A stretch of DNA of 64,000 nt from Hyphomicrobiales bacterium (GCA_002869065.1 PKTR01000002.1:930001-994000), one strand, 5' to 3'; shown: positions 50,307 through 60,854, counted from the stretch's first letter. Program-made: numbers and translations. Notes: generated by a model not told the origin, from the letters alone.

Positions 50307-51716
50307 TCAGGCCGCCTGCCGGGGGTTGTCGCCGGGCGCTGCCATCGGGTCGTCCTCGTCGTCGCGCCGGTCGGGCCCGGCATAGGTCGGGTCTTCGCCG
50401 AGCCTTCGGTCGAGCGGGCCGTGGCGCAGGGCGAGCAGGTAGCGTCTGACCTCGTCGGTCAAGAGATGTGCCTGTTCGGCGAGCTTCGAGGAGGTGTGCA
50501 GCACATCGCCGGCAATGGAGCGGGTTTCCTCGGAATGGGCCGTCACGCCATGGATGTTCTCGGTGACCTCGCTGGCGCCAGCGAAGGCCTGCTCCACATT
50601 GTTGGCGATTTCCTCGGTGGCGAGGCCCTGTTGCGAAATCGTGTCGACGACTTCCGCCGTCAGCGAACCGATGGCTTCGATCGTGTCGCCGATGGTTTCC
50701 ATGGCTTCGACCGTCTGGCGGGTGGCCGACTGGACATTGCCGATATGGGTCGATATCTCGCCGGTGGCCTTGGCGGTCTGCCCGGCCAATGCCTTCACTT
50801 CCGATGCCACCACCGCGAAACCCTTGCCTGCCTCGCCGGCGCGGGCGGCCTCGATGGTTGCGTTGAGTGCGAGCAAATTGGTCTGTTCGGCGATCGCGTT
50901 GATGATCTCGAGCACCTCGCCGATGCGGCCGGTCGCCTCGTCGAGGCCGCGGATGATGCGGTCGGCGGAATGGACGTGGTCGACAGCGCGCCGGGCGATG
51001 TCAGCGGATTCGCCGACCTTGGACTGGATGGCGCCGGAGGAATTCGCCAGACCGGCAGCCGACTCCGCGACGATCTGAAGGTTCGTGGTCGCTTCCTCGG
51101 CAGCGGCTGCGACGGCGGTTGCCTTGCCGTTGGTCTCGCGGGCGACCGACTCGGCCGAAGCCGACAGGTCCTTCATGCGGTCGACCTGGATGCTCATCGA
51201 GTTCACCACCTCGTCGATGGCCTCTTCGAAGTGCGTGGTCGAGGCGTTGACGTCGCCGATCCGGCCACTCAGCACGGTCATCGCCTCATTGATGACCTCG
51301 GCGCCGGCGAGGAAGCCGCCGTCGAGTCCGTCGGGCAGGATGTGGCGGAAATATTTGTGATTGCGCACCGCGCTCATGGCGGCCGTCGTTTCGCGCACAT
51401 AGGCGTCGATACGGTCGACCATCTCGTTGAGCACATGATGGAGAATGCCGAGTTTGCCGCCGGCGGTGACGACGACGATGCGGCTTTCGAAGTCGCCGCG
51501 GCTGATGTCGCGGCACAGCGCGATGGCTTCGTCGATGGAGCGGCGCGCGGCGCGCACGAACAGGATCGTTGCCGCGCCGGCCAAGGCGGCGGCAGCGGAG
51601 CAGCCGACGGCGACCAGCGGCCAGCCAAGCAAGGCGGCGGCGATGCTTACGAGCGACAGAACGAACGCGGCGGTGCCCGCGAATATGGCCTTAGAGAGAG
51701 AAGATGAATTCGTCAT
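50307..51716 (-). CDS. Methyl-accepting chemotaxis protein without periplasmic sensor
   Basis: 469 residues. Two membrane helices (about 9-28 and 33-54) with almost no periplasmic loop, a HAMP-like region (about 55-105), and a signalling domain whose hairpin tip reads [23 protein letters not shown]. The end (acidic, then NPRQAA) has no CheR-binding pentapeptide. With no external ligand domain it must sense inside the cell or through a partner; the overlapping upstream PAS gene is the obvious one. Start codon lies inside the last codons of that gene. Confidence 0.92.
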   Translation of the reverse strand: MTNSSSLSKAIFAGTAAFVLSLVSIAAALLGWPLVAVGCSAAAALAGAATILFVRAARRSIDEAIALCRDISRGDFESRIVVVTAGGKLGILHHVLNEMVDRIDAYVRETTAAMSAVRNHKYFRHILPDGLDGGFLAGAEVINEAMTVLSGRIGDVNASTTHFEEAIDEVVNSMSIQVDRMKDLSASAESVARETNGKATAVAAAAEEATTNLQIVAESAAGLANSSGAIQSKVGESADIARRAVDHVHSADRIIRGLDEATGRIGEVLEIINAIAEQTNLLALNATIEAARAGEAGKGFAVVASEVKALAGQTAKATGEISTHIGNVQSATRQTVEAMETIGDTIEAIGSLTAEVVDTISQQGLATEEIANNVEQAFAGASEVTENIHGVTAHSEETRSIAGDVLHTSSKLAEQAHLLTDEVRRYLLALRHGPLDRRLGEDPTYAGPDRRDDEDDPMAAPGDNPRQAA

Positions 51717-52224
51717 AGGTGCGAGCTTTTGAGCGAATGGTCTGATTGAGAATGTCGGTCGAGCGGGCGAGGCCGGCCTTGCGGTTCTTTTCGGCCTGCT
51801 CTTCGCGCAACAGTGTGGCGTAGAACGGTTCGATCACGTCGGCGATGAGATCGTGGCGCGGGACCCGACGGTTGGAGTGATAGCCGACCACATTGCGATT
51901 GCGGTCGAGCGAGGGGGTGACATGGGCGAAAACCCAGTAGAAATCGCCGTTCTTCGACATGTTCTTGACGTAGGCGAAGACCTCGTTGCGCTTCTCCAGC
52001 GCGTCCCACAAAAGCTTGAACACGGCGCGCGGCATATCCGGATGGCGGATGATGCTGTGCGGCTGGCCGAGGATTTCCTGTGCGGTAAAACCGGCAACGC
52101 GCAGGAACACGTCGTTGGCGTAGGTGATGCGCCCCTTCAGATCCGTTTTCGAGACGATCAGTTCGTTCTTCTCGAAAAAGACCTCGTTGCGGGTCGGGCT
52201 GATAGCTTTCAAAGCAACCCCCAT
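51691..52224 (-). CDS. Aer-like PAS sensor protein
   Basis: 177 residues, mostly one PAS domain: [17 protein letters not shown], then the Aer hallmark [20 protein letters not shown] and [14 protein letters not shown]. In Aer this domain binds FAD and reports redox state for energy taxis; whether the FAD site is intact cannot be judged by eye. A short helical tail replaces the membrane and signalling parts of Aer. The ATG at 52224 has AGGAA nine bases upstream. It overlaps the chemoreceptor gene by 26 bases, so the two probably act together. Confidence 0.88.
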   Translation of the reverse strand: MGVALKAISPTRNEVFFEKNELIVSKTDLKGRITYANDVFLRVAGFTAQEILGQPHSIIRHPDMPRAVFKLLWDALEKRNEVFAYVKNMSKNGDFYWVFAHVTPSLDRNRNVVGYHSNRRVPRHDLIADVIEPFYATLLREEQAEKNRKAGLARSTDILNQTIRSKARTYDEFIFSL

Positions 52225-52481
52225 AAGATTCATTTCCTTGGAAAATGACTATGATTTCTCATGGTTTAGGTAAGCTTAACGATGCGTAATCTGAGGTTGT
52301 CGCGATGGCCTGCCGCGCCTTTTGAATGGTGCCGCTGAGGAAGTTTGGGCGTACTTGCGGCAGAAATCCTGCGACTTTCGTGTCGTGTTGCGACGTTTTG
52401 TCGTTCTCACTCAGGCACTTGCCGTTCTGAAGCGGCCGCGCGGCCGTCTCCAAGGGCGGTCGATGCCAATTCGCTTCGCGA

Positions 52482-53789
52482 TCAGCCGAGCACGGAGAAG
52501 CTGCTGTCGGCGTTGACCGGGCGGCGGCGCGAATAAAAGCCCGCATCGATGGTGCGGCCGATGATCGGCAGTTCGAACCGCATGGGTTCGGCGTCGTGGT
52601 CGTTGCCGGCTTCGCAATAGGCGATCAACTCAGCCATCATCCGGCCTGCGACCGGCGCATTCTTGAACTGATTGCCGCTGGTACCGACCGCCATATAGAA
52701 GCCGGGCAGGGAGGACTTGTCGTAGACCGGGATCCAGTCAGTCGACACGTCGTAGAGATCGACGACGCCCTGTGCCTGACCGGGGATGCCGAGCGAGGGG
52801 ACGCGCTGGCCGTAGCGCCAGGCCTGGTGGGTCCATTGCTCGGTGAAGTCGCGTGTGAGCGCGTCTGGATCGTCGACCCATTCGAGCGGATCGCAATCGG
52901 GCTCTTCCGTGCCGACGAGGATGTGGTTGCCATTGTCCGGGCGGCAGTAGCAGGCGATATCGGCGTCCGAGATCACCGGCGCGTTTTCATAGAAATCGAA
53001 GTCCGCCGGGCCCGGCAGGTGGACCACCTCCTGGCGCAGCGGCCTTGTGGCGATGGTCATGTCGTCGAGCACGCCGGCCATGGTGTTGATGCGGAAGGAG
53101 TGGGGGCCGGCCGCGTTGACGACGATCGGGGCGGCGATGTCCTCGCCATTGTCGAGGCGAACGCCGGAAACGCGGCCATTTTCCTGCAGGATTTCCGCGA
53201 CCGTGCGGCCGAACAGGAAGGTGGCGCCGTTCGCTTCCGCCGCGCGCTGGAAGTTGTGGGTGGCGAGCTGCGGGTCGACGACATAGCCGGCGGTCGGGAA
53301 ATAGAGCCCGCTTTCGACCTCGCCGCTGCCCGGTTCGCCAAAACCTTCGTCGTTTATCCGCTTCGGCGGCCAGTAACTCGTCAGATCATAGATCGGCAGG
53401 CGCTGGCGGATCCGCGCGCCGTCCCAGACCTCGTGTGGAATGCCGAGTTCGCTGCAGATCGCGATGTTGCGCTCGAGAAAGCCGTTGTGCTCGGTGCGCA
53501 TGACGAGGCAGCCGGTCTCGCGGTATTCGACCGGGCCACGCTCGTCGGCGTTGCCGATATAGGCCGGCCAGTCGCGCCAGTGGTGGTAGGCCTCATAGGC
53601 GAAGGCTGTGCCTTCGAGCGTCGAATAGTGCACACGGATGATGGCGCAGGAGCTGCTGGTCGAGCCGTAGCCGGCGGCCGGGTTCTTGTCGAGCGAGAGG
53701 GTGCGGTAGCCGGCCTTCGACAGTTCGAGCGCGATGGCAGCGCCGATCACGCCGGCCCCGATGATGATGGCGTCATAGCTTTGCGGCAT
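52482..53789 (-). CDS. FAD-dependent amine/amino-acid oxidoreductase (DAO family)
   Basis: 435 residues. The N-terminal ADP-binding motif IIIGAGVIGAAIALELSKAGY and DKNPAAGYGSTSSSCAIIR show a DAO-type flavoprotein, related to sarcosine oxidase beta and D-amino-acid dehydrogenases; VNAAGPHS and VGTSGNQFKNAPVAGRMM are the second FAD region. Substrate unknown. GGAGAG box six bases before the ATG. It stands alone between the Aer-like pair and nth. Confidence 0.9.
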   Translation of the reverse strand: MPQSYDAIIIGAGVIGAAIALELSKAGYRTLSLDKNPAAGYGSTSSSCAIIRVHYSTLEGTAFAYEAYHHWRDWPAYIGNADERGPVEYRETGCLVMRTEHNGFLERNIAICSELGIPHEVWDGARIRQRLPIYDLTSYWPPKRINDEGFGEPGSGEVESGLYFPTAGYVVDPQLATHNFQRAAEANGATFLFGRTVAEILQENGRVSGVRLDNGEDIAAPIVVNAAGPHSFRINTMAGVLDDMTIATRPLRQEVVHLPGPADFDFYENAPVISDADIACYCRPDNGNHILVGTEEPDCDPLEWVDDPDALTRDFTEQWTHQAWRYGQRVPSLGIPGQAQGVVDLYDVSTDWIPVYDKSSLPGFYMAVGTSGNQFKNAPVAGRMMAELIAYCEAGNDHDAEPMRFELPIIGRTIDAGFYSRRRPVNADSSFSVLG

Positions 53790-53905
53790 CGCACTCTCTC
53801 CGCAGTGTTTGTTTCGTGCGGCGAGAGTGGGCGCGCGGGCCCGTGCGGGTCAAGGGAATGATCCGGGTGTTTTCAGCGATGGCCGGGCGGAGGCAGATCG
53901 AGGCT

Positions 53906-54685
53906 TTATGCAGCCGGTCCTTCGCCCGACGTATTTTCCGGGGATTTGCACAGATCGCGGATGATGCAATTGGCGCACATCGGCTTGCGCGCCTTGCAGA
54001 CATAGCGGCCATGCAGGATCAGCCAGTGATGGGCGTGCAGCATGAACTCCGCCGGAATGACCTTTTCCAGCATCAGCTCGACGTCGAGCGGCGTCTTGCC
54101 CGGTGCCAGACCGGTGCGGTTGCCAATGCGAAAAATATGTGTGTCGACCGCCATGGTCGGTTCGCCGAAAGCGACGTTCAGCACGACATTTGCGGTCTTG
54201 CGGCCAACGCCGGGCAGCTTTTCGAGCGCCTCGCGGTCGCGCGGCACCTCGCCGCCATGGTCGGCGATGAGCTGCTTTGACAGGGCGATGACGTTCTTCG
54301 CCTTGTTGCGGAAGAGGCCGATCGTCTTGATGTGCTCGCGCACAGTGTCCTCTCCGAGCGCGACCATCTTTTCCGGCGTGTCGGCGATGGTGAACAGGTC
54401 CTTCGTCGCCTTGTTGACGCCGACATCGGTCGCCTGCGCCGACAGTGCCACCGCGACAAGCAGTGTGTAGGGGTTGGTGTGCTCCAGCTCGCTTTCCGGC
54501 TCGGGGTTCTGTGCCGCGAGCCGGGCGAAGATCGCCCGCACCTCGTCCGGCGTGTAGGCGCATTTTGGCGCGCGCTTGCGCTTCGCCGAGCGTTTGGCAG
54601 CCGGTTTCGCCGTCTTGCTGCCCTTGGCGGGGTTGGCAGACTTTTTGATGCGTTTCGTTTGCAGTTGCGTCTTTGCTTCGGTCAT
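53906..54685 (-). CDS. nth: Endonuclease III
   Basis: Base-excision DNA glycosylase/AP lyase for oxidised pyrimidines. 259 residues: a Lys/Ala-rich N-terminal tail of about 38 residues, then the HhH-GPD core LPGVGRKTANVVLN with the catalytic Lys and Asp (MAVDTHIFRI), and a [4Fe-4S] motif C-x6-C-x2-C-x5-C at the end. The basic tail is longer than in E. coli Nth. ATG at 54685 is preferred over an upstream frame that overlaps the divergent gene. Confidence 0.96.
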   Translation of the reverse strand: MTEAKTQLQTKRIKKSANPAKGSKTAKPAAKRSAKRKRAPKCAYTPDEVRAIFARLAAQNPEPESELEHTNPYTLLVAVALSAQATDVGVNKATKDLFTIADTPEKMVALGEDTVREHIKTIGLFRNKAKNVIALSKQLIADHGGEVPRDREALEKLPGVGRKTANVVLNVAFGEPTMAVDTHIFRIGNRTGLAPGKTPLDVELMLEKVIPAEFMLHAHHWLILHGRYVCKARKPMCANCIIRDLCKSPENTSGEGPAA

Positions 54686-54707
54686 GGACCCTCTATACTC
54701 AGTCGCC

Positions 54708-55220
54708 ATGAGCTCCCGCAATCCGGATTCCGGTTCGAACGACGTGATCTTTTCGGCGTTGCTGACGCCGCACCGTTCGCTTGGGCCGCGCGGTTTCCTC
54801 ATTCTGATGATGGTAACCGGCGGGCTCTGCTTCTATGCGGGTGTGCTGTTCTGGGCGGTCGGCGCCTGGCCGGTGGTCGGATTTCTCGGCCTCGACGTGC
54901 TGCTCGTCTGGTTCGCCTTCCGCATGAGCTATCGCAGCGGTCGTGCCTATGAAGAGGTCGGCGTCTCGCAGCATATGGTGATTGTCCGCAAGGTCTCGCC
55001 GGGCGGCCGGGCGCATGAATTCCGCTTCAATCCGCACTGGGTCCGGCTTGCGGTGCACCGCATCGAGGACGAGGGCTGCGTGCATGTCGCGCTGACCGGT
55101 CAGGGCGAAAAGCTCGACATCGGCACTTTCCTCAATCCGAAGGACCGCGAGAGCTTTGCCCGCGCCTTCGCCGATGCGCTCATGCGCGCCCGTTCGCCGC
55201 TGCCTGTTCCCACCGCCTGA
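54708..55220 (+). CDS. DUF2244-family membrane protein
   Basis: 170 residues with two membrane helices (about 30-50 and 54-70), then a soluble domain with YEEVGVSQHMVIVRKV and FNPHWVRL, typical of the DUF2244 family common in alphaproteobacteria. Function unknown. The start codon is only 22 bases from that of nth on the opposite strand, so the promoters of the two genes overlap each other's coding sequence. An ATG at 54684 is an alternative. Confidence 0.85.
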   Translation: MSSRNPDSGSNDVIFSALLTPHRSLGPRGFLILMMVTGGLCFYAGVLFWAVGAWPVVGFLGLDVLLVWFAFRMSYRSGRAYEEVGVSQHMVIVRKVSPGGRAHEFRFNPHWVRLAVHRIEDEGCVHVALTGQGEKLDIGTFLNPKDRESFARAFADALMRARSPLPVPTA

Positions 55221-55353
55221 GCTCATCAGCGGATCGGGCTTCCCGCCGCAAGAAACGGGTGGCACTGTGCGCCTTCGTCCCGCTAGACCAGTGAAGATCA
55301 GGCGAGCGCTGATGCGTTCGCTTGACGGATGACCAACAGACGGAACGAAGACC

Positions 55354-56286
55354 ATGCAGCCGGGCCAGAGCGACAAGCTGAACATTGCGAGCCTGCCGAG
55401 CGAGAGCCGCCTCATTCTCTCGGTCGATACCACGGACGGTGCCGAGGGCGATTACCGGATCGTGCGCGATGCGATCGAGTTCATCACCGAGCATCGCCGC
55501 GATCAGCCGGGGCTCGAGGCGATCGCCGGCCATGTCGGCCTGTCCCCGGCGCACTTCCAGAAGGTGTTCACCCGCTGGTGCGGTCTGTCGCCGAAGGCCT
55601 TCCTGCAGGCGATCACGCTCGACCATGCGCGCGAGCTTCTGCGGCAGTCGGCGAGCGTGCTCGACACCACCTATGAGGTTGGCCTGTCGGGTCCGGCGCG
55701 GCTGCACGATCTCTTCATCACTCACGAGGCGATGACGCCCGGCGCCTACAAGGCGCGCGGTGGCGGGCTGACCATCCGCTGGGGCTTCGAGCCCTCACCC
55801 TTTGGCACGGCGCTTGTCATGACCACAGACCACGGGCTGTGCGGTCTGGCCTTCTGCGATGCGGGCGAGGAACGGGCGGCGTTCGAGGATATGGCCTGGC
55901 GCTGGCCGGCGGCGGAGTTCGTCGAGGATCGGGCAGTCACCGGTCCGCTTGCCGCACGCATCTTCGATCCCGGCCGCTGGTCGGCACAAACGCCGTTGCG
56001 CGTCGTCATGATCGGCACCGATTTCGAGATCCGCGTCTGGGAGACGCTGCTGCGCATCCCACTCGGTGCCGCGACGACCTATTCCGACATCGCCGAACGG
56101 GTCTGCTCGGCCAAGGCCGCGCGTGCCGTCGGTACCGCGGTCGGCCGCAACCCGATCTCCTTCGTCGTCCCCTGTCATCGCGTTCTCGGCAAGTCCGGGG
56201 CCGTAACCGGCTATCACTGGGGCATGACGCGCAAGCGCGCGATTCTGGGCTGGGAAGCCGCGCTTTCCGGGCAGGGCGGAGAGTAG
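55354..56286 (+). CDS. AraC-HTH/methylated-DNA methyltransferase fusion (Ada-like)
   Basis: 310 residues: an AraC-type helix-turn-helix (about 35-130, GLSPAHFQKVFTRWCGLSPKAF) fused to an O6-alkylguanine-DNA alkyltransferase domain with acceptor Cys274 in VVPCHRV and the preceding RAVGTAVGRNP. The N-terminal phosphotriester-repair domain of E. coli Ada, with its zinc cysteines, is absent. It therefore probably repairs O6-methylguanine and may regulate transcription, but cannot sense phosphotriesters in the Ada way. Confidence 0.92.
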   Translation: MQPGQSDKLNIASLPSESRLILSVDTTDGAEGDYRIVRDAIEFITEHRRDQPGLEAIAGHVGLSPAHFQKVFTRWCGLSPKAFLQAITLDHARELLRQSASVLDTTYEVGLSGPARLHDLFITHEAMTPGAYKARGGGLTIRWGFEPSPFGTALVMTTDHGLCGLAFCDAGEERAAFEDMAWRWPAAEFVEDRAVTGPLAARIFDPGRWSAQTPLRVVMIGTDFEIRVWETLLRIPLGAATTYSDIAERVCSAKAARAVGTAVGRNPISFVVPCHRVLGKSGAVTGYHWGMTRKRAILGWEAALSGQGGE

Positions 56287-56330
56287 GGTTCAACAGACCG
56301 GCGGCGGCGGAACCCGGCTGCCGCTCGCTG

Positions 56331-57383
56331 CTACAATTTTCGCAGCGCAACCGTCTCGATGGCGTGGTTCGAGCCTTTGCGCAGGATCAGGTCGGCGCGC
56401 GGACGGGTCGGCAGGATGTTGCGCTGCAGGTTGACCAGGTTGATCTCGCTCCACAGCGACTTCGCCTTGGCGAGCGCCTCGTCGTCGGTCAACTGGGTGT
56501 ATTTGTGGAAATAGGAGCCCGGGTCCTTGAACGCGGTTTCGCGCAGCCGGGTGAAGCGTTCCACATACCAGCGCTCGAGGATCTCCACCTCGGCGTCGAT
56601 ATAGATCGAGAAGTCGAGGAAATCCGACACGAAGGGGATCGCCTTGCCATCCTTCGGCAGATAGCGCGTCTGCAGGATGTTGAGACCTTCGAGGATCAGG
56701 ATGTCGGGCTGGTCGATGGTGACATACTGGTCCGGCATGATGTCGTAGTGCAGGTGCGAGTAGATCGGCGCCTTCACCGCGCGCTTGCCGGCCTTCAAAT
56801 CGGTGAGGAAGCGCAACAGCGTGCCGACGTCGTAGCTTTCGGGAAAGCCTTTGCGCCGCATCAGCCCTTCCCACTCGAGCCGCTTGTTGGGATAGAGAAA
56901 ACCGTCGGTGGTGATCAGGTCGACCTTCGGGCTGGCCGGCCAGCGCGCCAGCAGCGCCTTCAGCAGCCGCGCCGTGGTCGACTTGCCGACCGCGACCGAT
57001 CCGGCGACGCCGATGATGTAGGGCATCTTGCCGTCATTGGTGCCGAGGAAGCGTTTGGTCGCCTCGTGCAGCTTCAGCCGCGCCTCGACGTAGAAGGACA
57101 ACAGTCGCGACAGCGGCAGGTAGATCATCTCCACCTCGTCCATCTCGACCGGATCGTTGATGCTTCGCAGCCGCTTGACCTCGTCGCGGGCGAGCGTCAT
57201 CGGCGTGTCGGCGCGAAGCCGGGCCCATTCCTGCTTGGAGAACTCCCGATAGGGCGACAGCGCGTCCTCTACGCTTTCGCCGCCGGTGTCGTCGATGTCG
57301 TCGTCACTGCGCGTCGACGTCGCGGCGGCGTTATCCGTTCGGCTCGGCGTCTCGCGCTTCGTGCGGCGGGAGGTTTCGGTCAT
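56331..57383 (-). CDS. coaA: Pantothenate kinase, type I
   Basis: First committed step of CoA synthesis. 350 residues with a polar N-terminal extension, [13 protein letters not shown], the P-loop [17 protein letters not shown], and [12 protein letters not shown]. The ATG at 57383 lies ten bases after the hisE stop codon, so it is the last gene of the hisA-hisF-hisE-coaA run, a common order in Hyphomicrobiales. Confidence 0.97.
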   Translation of the reverse strand: MTETSRRTKRETPSRTDNAAATSTRSDDDIDDTGGESVEDALSPYREFSKQEWARLRADTPMTLARDEVKRLRSINDPVEMDEVEMIYLPLSRLLSFYVEARLKLHEATKRFLGTNDGKMPYIIGVAGSVAVGKSTTARLLKALLARWPASPKVDLITTDGFLYPNKRLEWEGLMRRKGFPESYDVGTLLRFLTDLKAGKRAVKAPIYSHLHYDIMPDQYVTIDQPDILILEGLNILQTRYLPKDGKAIPFVSDFLDFSIYIDAEVEILERWYVERFTRLRETAFKDPGSYFHKYTQLTDDEALAKAKSLWSEINLVNLQRNILPTRPRADLILRKGSNHAIETVALRKL

Positions 57384-57393
57384 GATGCTGTCG

Positions 57394-57717
57394 TCACTCC
57401 GCCGGCCGCGAGGCCTTTTCCTCAAGCCCGGTCTGCCCGGTGCGCCCGGCCAGTTCCGCCATCACATCGTCGAGCGGGACATCCGCTGCTTCCAGCACGA
57501 CGAGCAGATGGTAGAGCACGTCGGCGGCTTCCGCTGTCAGGCCCTTGCGGTCGCCCTCGACCGCGGCAATCGCCGCTTCGACGGCTTCCTCGCCGAGTTT
57601 CTTGGCGCATTTGCCGACGCCCTTTTGCACCAGCGAGCGGGTGTAGGACTTGGCATCGTCGGAGCGCGCCCGCGTGGCGATGATAGCGGCGAGATCGTCG
57701 AGCGTGAATTTGGTCAT
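57394..57717 (-). CDS. hisE: Phosphoribosyl-ATP pyrophosphatase
   Basis: Second step of histidine synthesis. The 107-residue protein has the MazG-like core [22 protein letters not shown] and [13 protein letters not shown]. Stand-alone HisE, not fused to HisI. Located 38 bases after hisF. Confidence 0.96.
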   Translation of the reverse strand: MTKFTLDDLAAIIATRARSDDAKSYTRSLVQKGVGKCAKKLGEEAVEAAIAAVEGDRKGLTAEAADVLYHLLVVLEAADVPLDDVMAELAGRTGQTGLEEKASRPAE

Positions 57718-57755
57718 CAGGCGTAGTCCCCGGCGGGCGGTGCGGGTCGCCGGCA

Positions 57756-58532
57756 TCAGCCGTCGAGGCGAACCGCGATGCCCTTTTCGGCCATGTGTTC
57801 CTTGGCCTCGTGGATCGAATAGGTGCCGAAGTGGAAGATCGAGGCGGCGAGCACCGCGGTGGCGTGGCCGTCGCGAACGCCTTCCACCAGATGGTCGAGA
57901 TCGCCGACACCGCCAGATGCGATCACCGGCACGTCGACCGCATCGGCAATGGTGCGCGTCAGCGTCAGGTCGAAGCCGATCTTGGTGCCGTCGCGGTCCA
58001 TCGAGGTCAGCAGGATCTCGCCGGCGCCGAGCGCCACCACCTCGCGCGCGTATTCCACCGCGTCGATGCCGGTCGGTTTGCGGCCGCCATGGGTGAAGAT
58101 CTCCCAACGGTCCGGCTCGCCCTCTTCAGACACGCGCTTGGCGTCGATGGCGACGACGATGCACTTATTGCCGAATTTCTCCGCCGCACGGCGCACGAAG
58201 TCGCGGTCGAACACGGCGGCGGTGTTGATCGACACCTTGTCGGCGCCGGCCTTCAACAGCGCGCGGATGTCTTCGAGCGTACGCACGCCGCCGCCGACGG
58301 TGACCGGCATGAAGCATTGCTCCGCCGTACGTCGCACCACGTCGAGAATGGTGCCGCGGTTTTCGTGGCTTGCCGTGATGTCGAGGAAGCAGAGTTCGTC
58401 AGCGCCTGCCGCGTCATAGGCCTTAGCGGCCTCGACCGGGTCGCCGGCGTCGATCAGGTCGACGAAATTGACGCCCTTGACGACGCGGCCGTCCTTGACG
58501 TCGAGGCAGGGAATGACACGGGCTTTCAGCAT
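57756..58532 (-). CDS. hisF: Imidazole glycerol phosphate synthase, cyclase subunit
   Basis: With HisH makes imidazole-glycerol phosphate and AICAR from PRFAR. 258 residues, beta/alpha barrel with the start [20 protein letters not shown]; catalytic Asp11 in CLDVKDG and Asp in TSMDRDGTK, and phosphate loops VGGGVRT and IASGGVG. hisA is five bases upstream. Confidence 0.98.
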   Translation of the reverse strand: MLKARVIPCLDVKDGRVVKGVNFVDLIDAGDPVEAAKAYDAAGADELCFLDITASHENRGTILDVVRRTAEQCFMPVTVGGGVRTLEDIRALLKAGADKVSINTAAVFDRDFVRRAAEKFGNKCIVVAIDAKRVSEEGEPDRWEIFTHGGRKPTGIDAVEYAREVVALGAGEILLTSMDRDGTKIGFDLTLTRTIADAVDVPVIASGGVGDLDHLVEGVRDGHATAVLAASIFHFGTYSIHEAKEHMAEKGIAVRLDG

Positions 58533-58537
58533 GTCCC

Positions 58538-59272
58538 TTACTCCTTCGCGGCTGCGATGACCGAGAGCGCCTCCGCCGGGTCGAGCCGGCCGTCATAGAG
58601 CGCGCGGCCCGAAATGGCGCCTTCCAGAATAGCGCAATCGGGCTCGACAAGCCGCTTGATATCGTCGATCGAGGCAAGACCGCCCGAGGCGATCACCGGG
58701 ATCGAGGTTGAACGGGCGAGCTCCAGGGTGGAGTCGATATTGAGCCCGGTCAACACGCCGTCGCGGTCGATGTCGGTGTAGATGATGGCGGCGACGCCGG
58801 CGTCCTCGAATTTCTTTGCGAGATCGATGGCGGTCAGCTCGCTGGTTTCGGCCCAGCCCTCGACCGCGACCTTGCCGCCCTTGGCGTCGATGCCAACCGC
58901 GATGCGGCCCGGATGCGCCTTGCAGGCTTCCTTGACGAGATCGGGATTGCGCACCGCGACCGTGCCGAGGATGACGCGGCTGATGCCCTTTTCCAGCCAG
59001 GTCTCGATGCCGGCCATGTCGCGGATGCCGCCGCCGAGCTGCACGGGCATGGAGACCGCGCCGAGCACGGCTTCAACGGCAGATGCGTTGACCGCGCGAC
59101 CTTCGAAGGCGCCGTTCAGATCGACCATATGGAGATAGGAGAAGCCCTGTTCCTCAAAACTGCGCGCCTGGGCGGCCGGGTCGTCGTTGAACACGGTCGC
59201 TTCGGCCATGTCGCCGAGTTTCAGGCGAACGCACTGGCCGTCTTTCAGGTCGATGGCGGGGAACAGGATCAT
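58538..59272 (-). CDS. hisA: ProFAR isomerase
   Basis: Amadori isomerisation in histidine synthesis. 244 residues, beginning [17 protein letters not shown] with catalytic Asp8; LGGGIRD and IYTDIDRDG carry the other active-site parts. A second ATG four codons upstream is possible. Five bases separate it from hisF. hisB and hisH are not upstream as they are in many relatives; rmlA stands there on the other strand. Confidence 0.97.
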   Translation of the reverse strand: MILFPAIDLKDGQCVRLKLGDMAEATVFNDDPAAQARSFEEQGFSYLHMVDLNGAFEGRAVNASAVEAVLGAVSMPVQLGGGIRDMAGIETWLEKGISRVILGTVAVRNPDLVKEACKAHPGRIAVGIDAKGGKVAVEGWAETSELTAIDLAKKFEDAGVAAIIYTDIDRDGVLTGLNIDSTLELARSTSIPVIASGGLASIDDIKRLVEPDCAILEGAISGRALYDGRLDPAEALSVIAAAKE

Positions 59273-59500
59273 CGCGCTACTCATCTCGCTTGCGCTGCGT
59301 ATGCCGGAATGGACTTCGGCAGACGATTGCGCCTCTTGGCAGGGCTCACCCTGCAAATTTGCCAAAGGTCCTATCCCACTCGCCGCAAAAAGGAAAGCGC
59401 CGGGCCGGCCGCGCGTTCTCGGCCTTTGGCATGAGGCTCTGGATATTGCCGCCTGCCGCGGGTAACCATGGGTGGGGTCGCAAGAATACGGGGATCGCAC

Positions 59501-60373
59501 ATGACCGGCACCAAGGGCATCATTCTGGCGGGCGGCAGCGGCACCCGGCTGCATCCGCTGACGCTGGCGGTCTCCAAGCAGCTCCTGCCGGTCTACGACA
59601 AGCCGATGATCTATTATCCGCTGAGCGTGCTGATGCTCGGCGGCATTCGCGAAATCCTGATCATCACCACGCCGGTCGATGCGCCGGCGTTCCAGCGCCT
59701 GCTCGGCGATGGCTCGCAATGGGGGCTGACGCTTTCCTACGCGGTTCAGGAAAAGCCGAACGGTCTTGCCGAAGCCTTCATTCTCGGCCGCGGCTTCATC
59801 GGCGACAGCCCGGTCTGTCTGATCCTCGGCGACAACATCTTCTATGGACACGGTCTCGGCGACCGGCTGGCGCGCGCTGCTGAGCACCCGTCCGGCGCCA
59901 CCGTGTTCGGCTATCAGGTGAAGGATCCGGGCCGCTATGGCGTGGTTGCCTTCGACGAGGCCGGTAACGCGCTTGATATCGAGGAAAAGCCGGAAAAGCC
60001 GAAATCGAACTTCGCCGTTACCGGGCTCTATTTCTATGACAATTCGGTGGTCGATATCGCTGCCGGGCTAAAACCGTCGAAGCGCGGCGAGCTGGAGATC
60101 ACTGACGTCAACCGCGCCTATCTGGCGCGCGGTGAGCTGCGGGTCGAACTGCTCGGGCGCGGCTTTGCCTGGCTCGACACGGGGTCGCACGAGGCGTTGA
60201 TGCAGGCCGGCATGTTCGTGTCGACGCTGGAAGAGCGGCAGGGGCTCAAAATCGCCTGTCCGGACGAGATCGCCTGGCGCAAGGGCTGGATCGGCGATGA
60301 GGAATTGCGTTGCCAGGCCGAAGCGCTGGAGAAAACCGGCCTCGGCCAGTATCTGCTCGCGCTTCTTTCGTGA
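59501..60373 (+). CDS. rmlA: Glucose-1-phosphate thymidylyltransferase
   Basis: Makes dTDP-glucose, the first step of dTDP-rhamnose synthesis for surface polysaccharide. 290 residues with the nucleotide loop [39 protein letters not shown] and [10 protein letters not shown]. rmlB, rmlC and rmlD are not in the window, so the gene is separated from the rest of the pathway. ATG at 59501 chosen; a frame open 11 codons upstream is not conserved. Confidence 0.96.
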   Translation: MTGTKGIILAGGSGTRLHPLTLAVSKQLLPVYDKPMIYYPLSVLMLGGIREILIITTPVDAPAFQRLLGDGSQWGLTLSYAVQEKPNGLAEAFILGRGFIGDSPVCLILGDNIFYGHGLGDRLARAAEHPSGATVFGYQVKDPGRYGVVAFDEAGNALDIEEKPEKPKSNFAVTGLYFYDNSVVDIAAGLKPSKRGELEITDVNRAYLARGELRVELLGRGFAWLDTGSHEALMQAGMFVSTLEERQGLKIACPDEIAWRKGWIGDEELRCQAEALEKTGLGQYLLALLS

Positions 60374-60396
60374 TCGGGTGGGGGGAGGTGGAATCG

Positions 60397-60442
60397 CGCT
60401 CACGGCTGAGCGCAGGCTTCGCCTGCTAGCCTCCGCGAGGGC
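60397..60442. repeat. 46-bp interspersed repeat, copy B
   Basis: Inverted match of 6988-7033, starting 23 bases after rmlA. Contains the GCAGGC/GCCTGC hairpin. Confidence 0.8.
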
Positions 60443-60529
60443 GCCCTGACCGGGCGACGCGCAGTCGCGCTTGCGGCCCTGCGGGCCGGGTGTGCCAGAG
60501 CTGGCAAGGCCTCTGCGAAACACACTCCC

Positions 60530-60555
60530 CGTCACCCCGGACTTGATCCGGGGTC
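60530..60555. repeat. Single hairpin repeat related to the paired units
   Basis: GTCACCCCGG-ACTTGAT-CCGGGGTC follows the GTCAYCC...CTTGA...GGRTC pattern of the paired units at 6677 and 60624 with a different stem. It lies in the same rmlA 3' region. Confidence 0.65.
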
Positions 60556-60623
60556 TATTGCCCATTTCGGAACGGTATGCCGGTAGCGGTTCGGGTTGGC
60601 GCGGTGCTCTGACATCTCTCTCC

Positions 60624-60766
60624 CGTCATCCTCCGGCTTGACCGGAGGATCGGCCACCAACACGAATGGTGTTGCGGTCTGGCTGCGGTGACGCCAACGG
60701 TTGGAGGGTAAACCTCAATCTTCGTGCGCGCGGATAGCGATCCTCCGGTCAAGCCGGAGGATGACG
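60624..60766. repeat. Paired inverted hairpin repeat (BIME-like), copy B
   Basis: Units 60624-60652 and 60738-60766 are exact reverse complements separated by 85 bases. Compared with copy A each unit differs at two positions that pair with each other in the hairpin. The 60374-60854 interval holds only these repeats, between convergent genes. Confidence 0.85.
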
Positions 60767-60854
60767 CTGAGGGTTGGATCGCAAGACAACGATAGAGTGG
60801 GAGATGGCTTGGGCGATGCCGTGCCCATTGTTGAGCGCGGCATCCCCTTGAACG

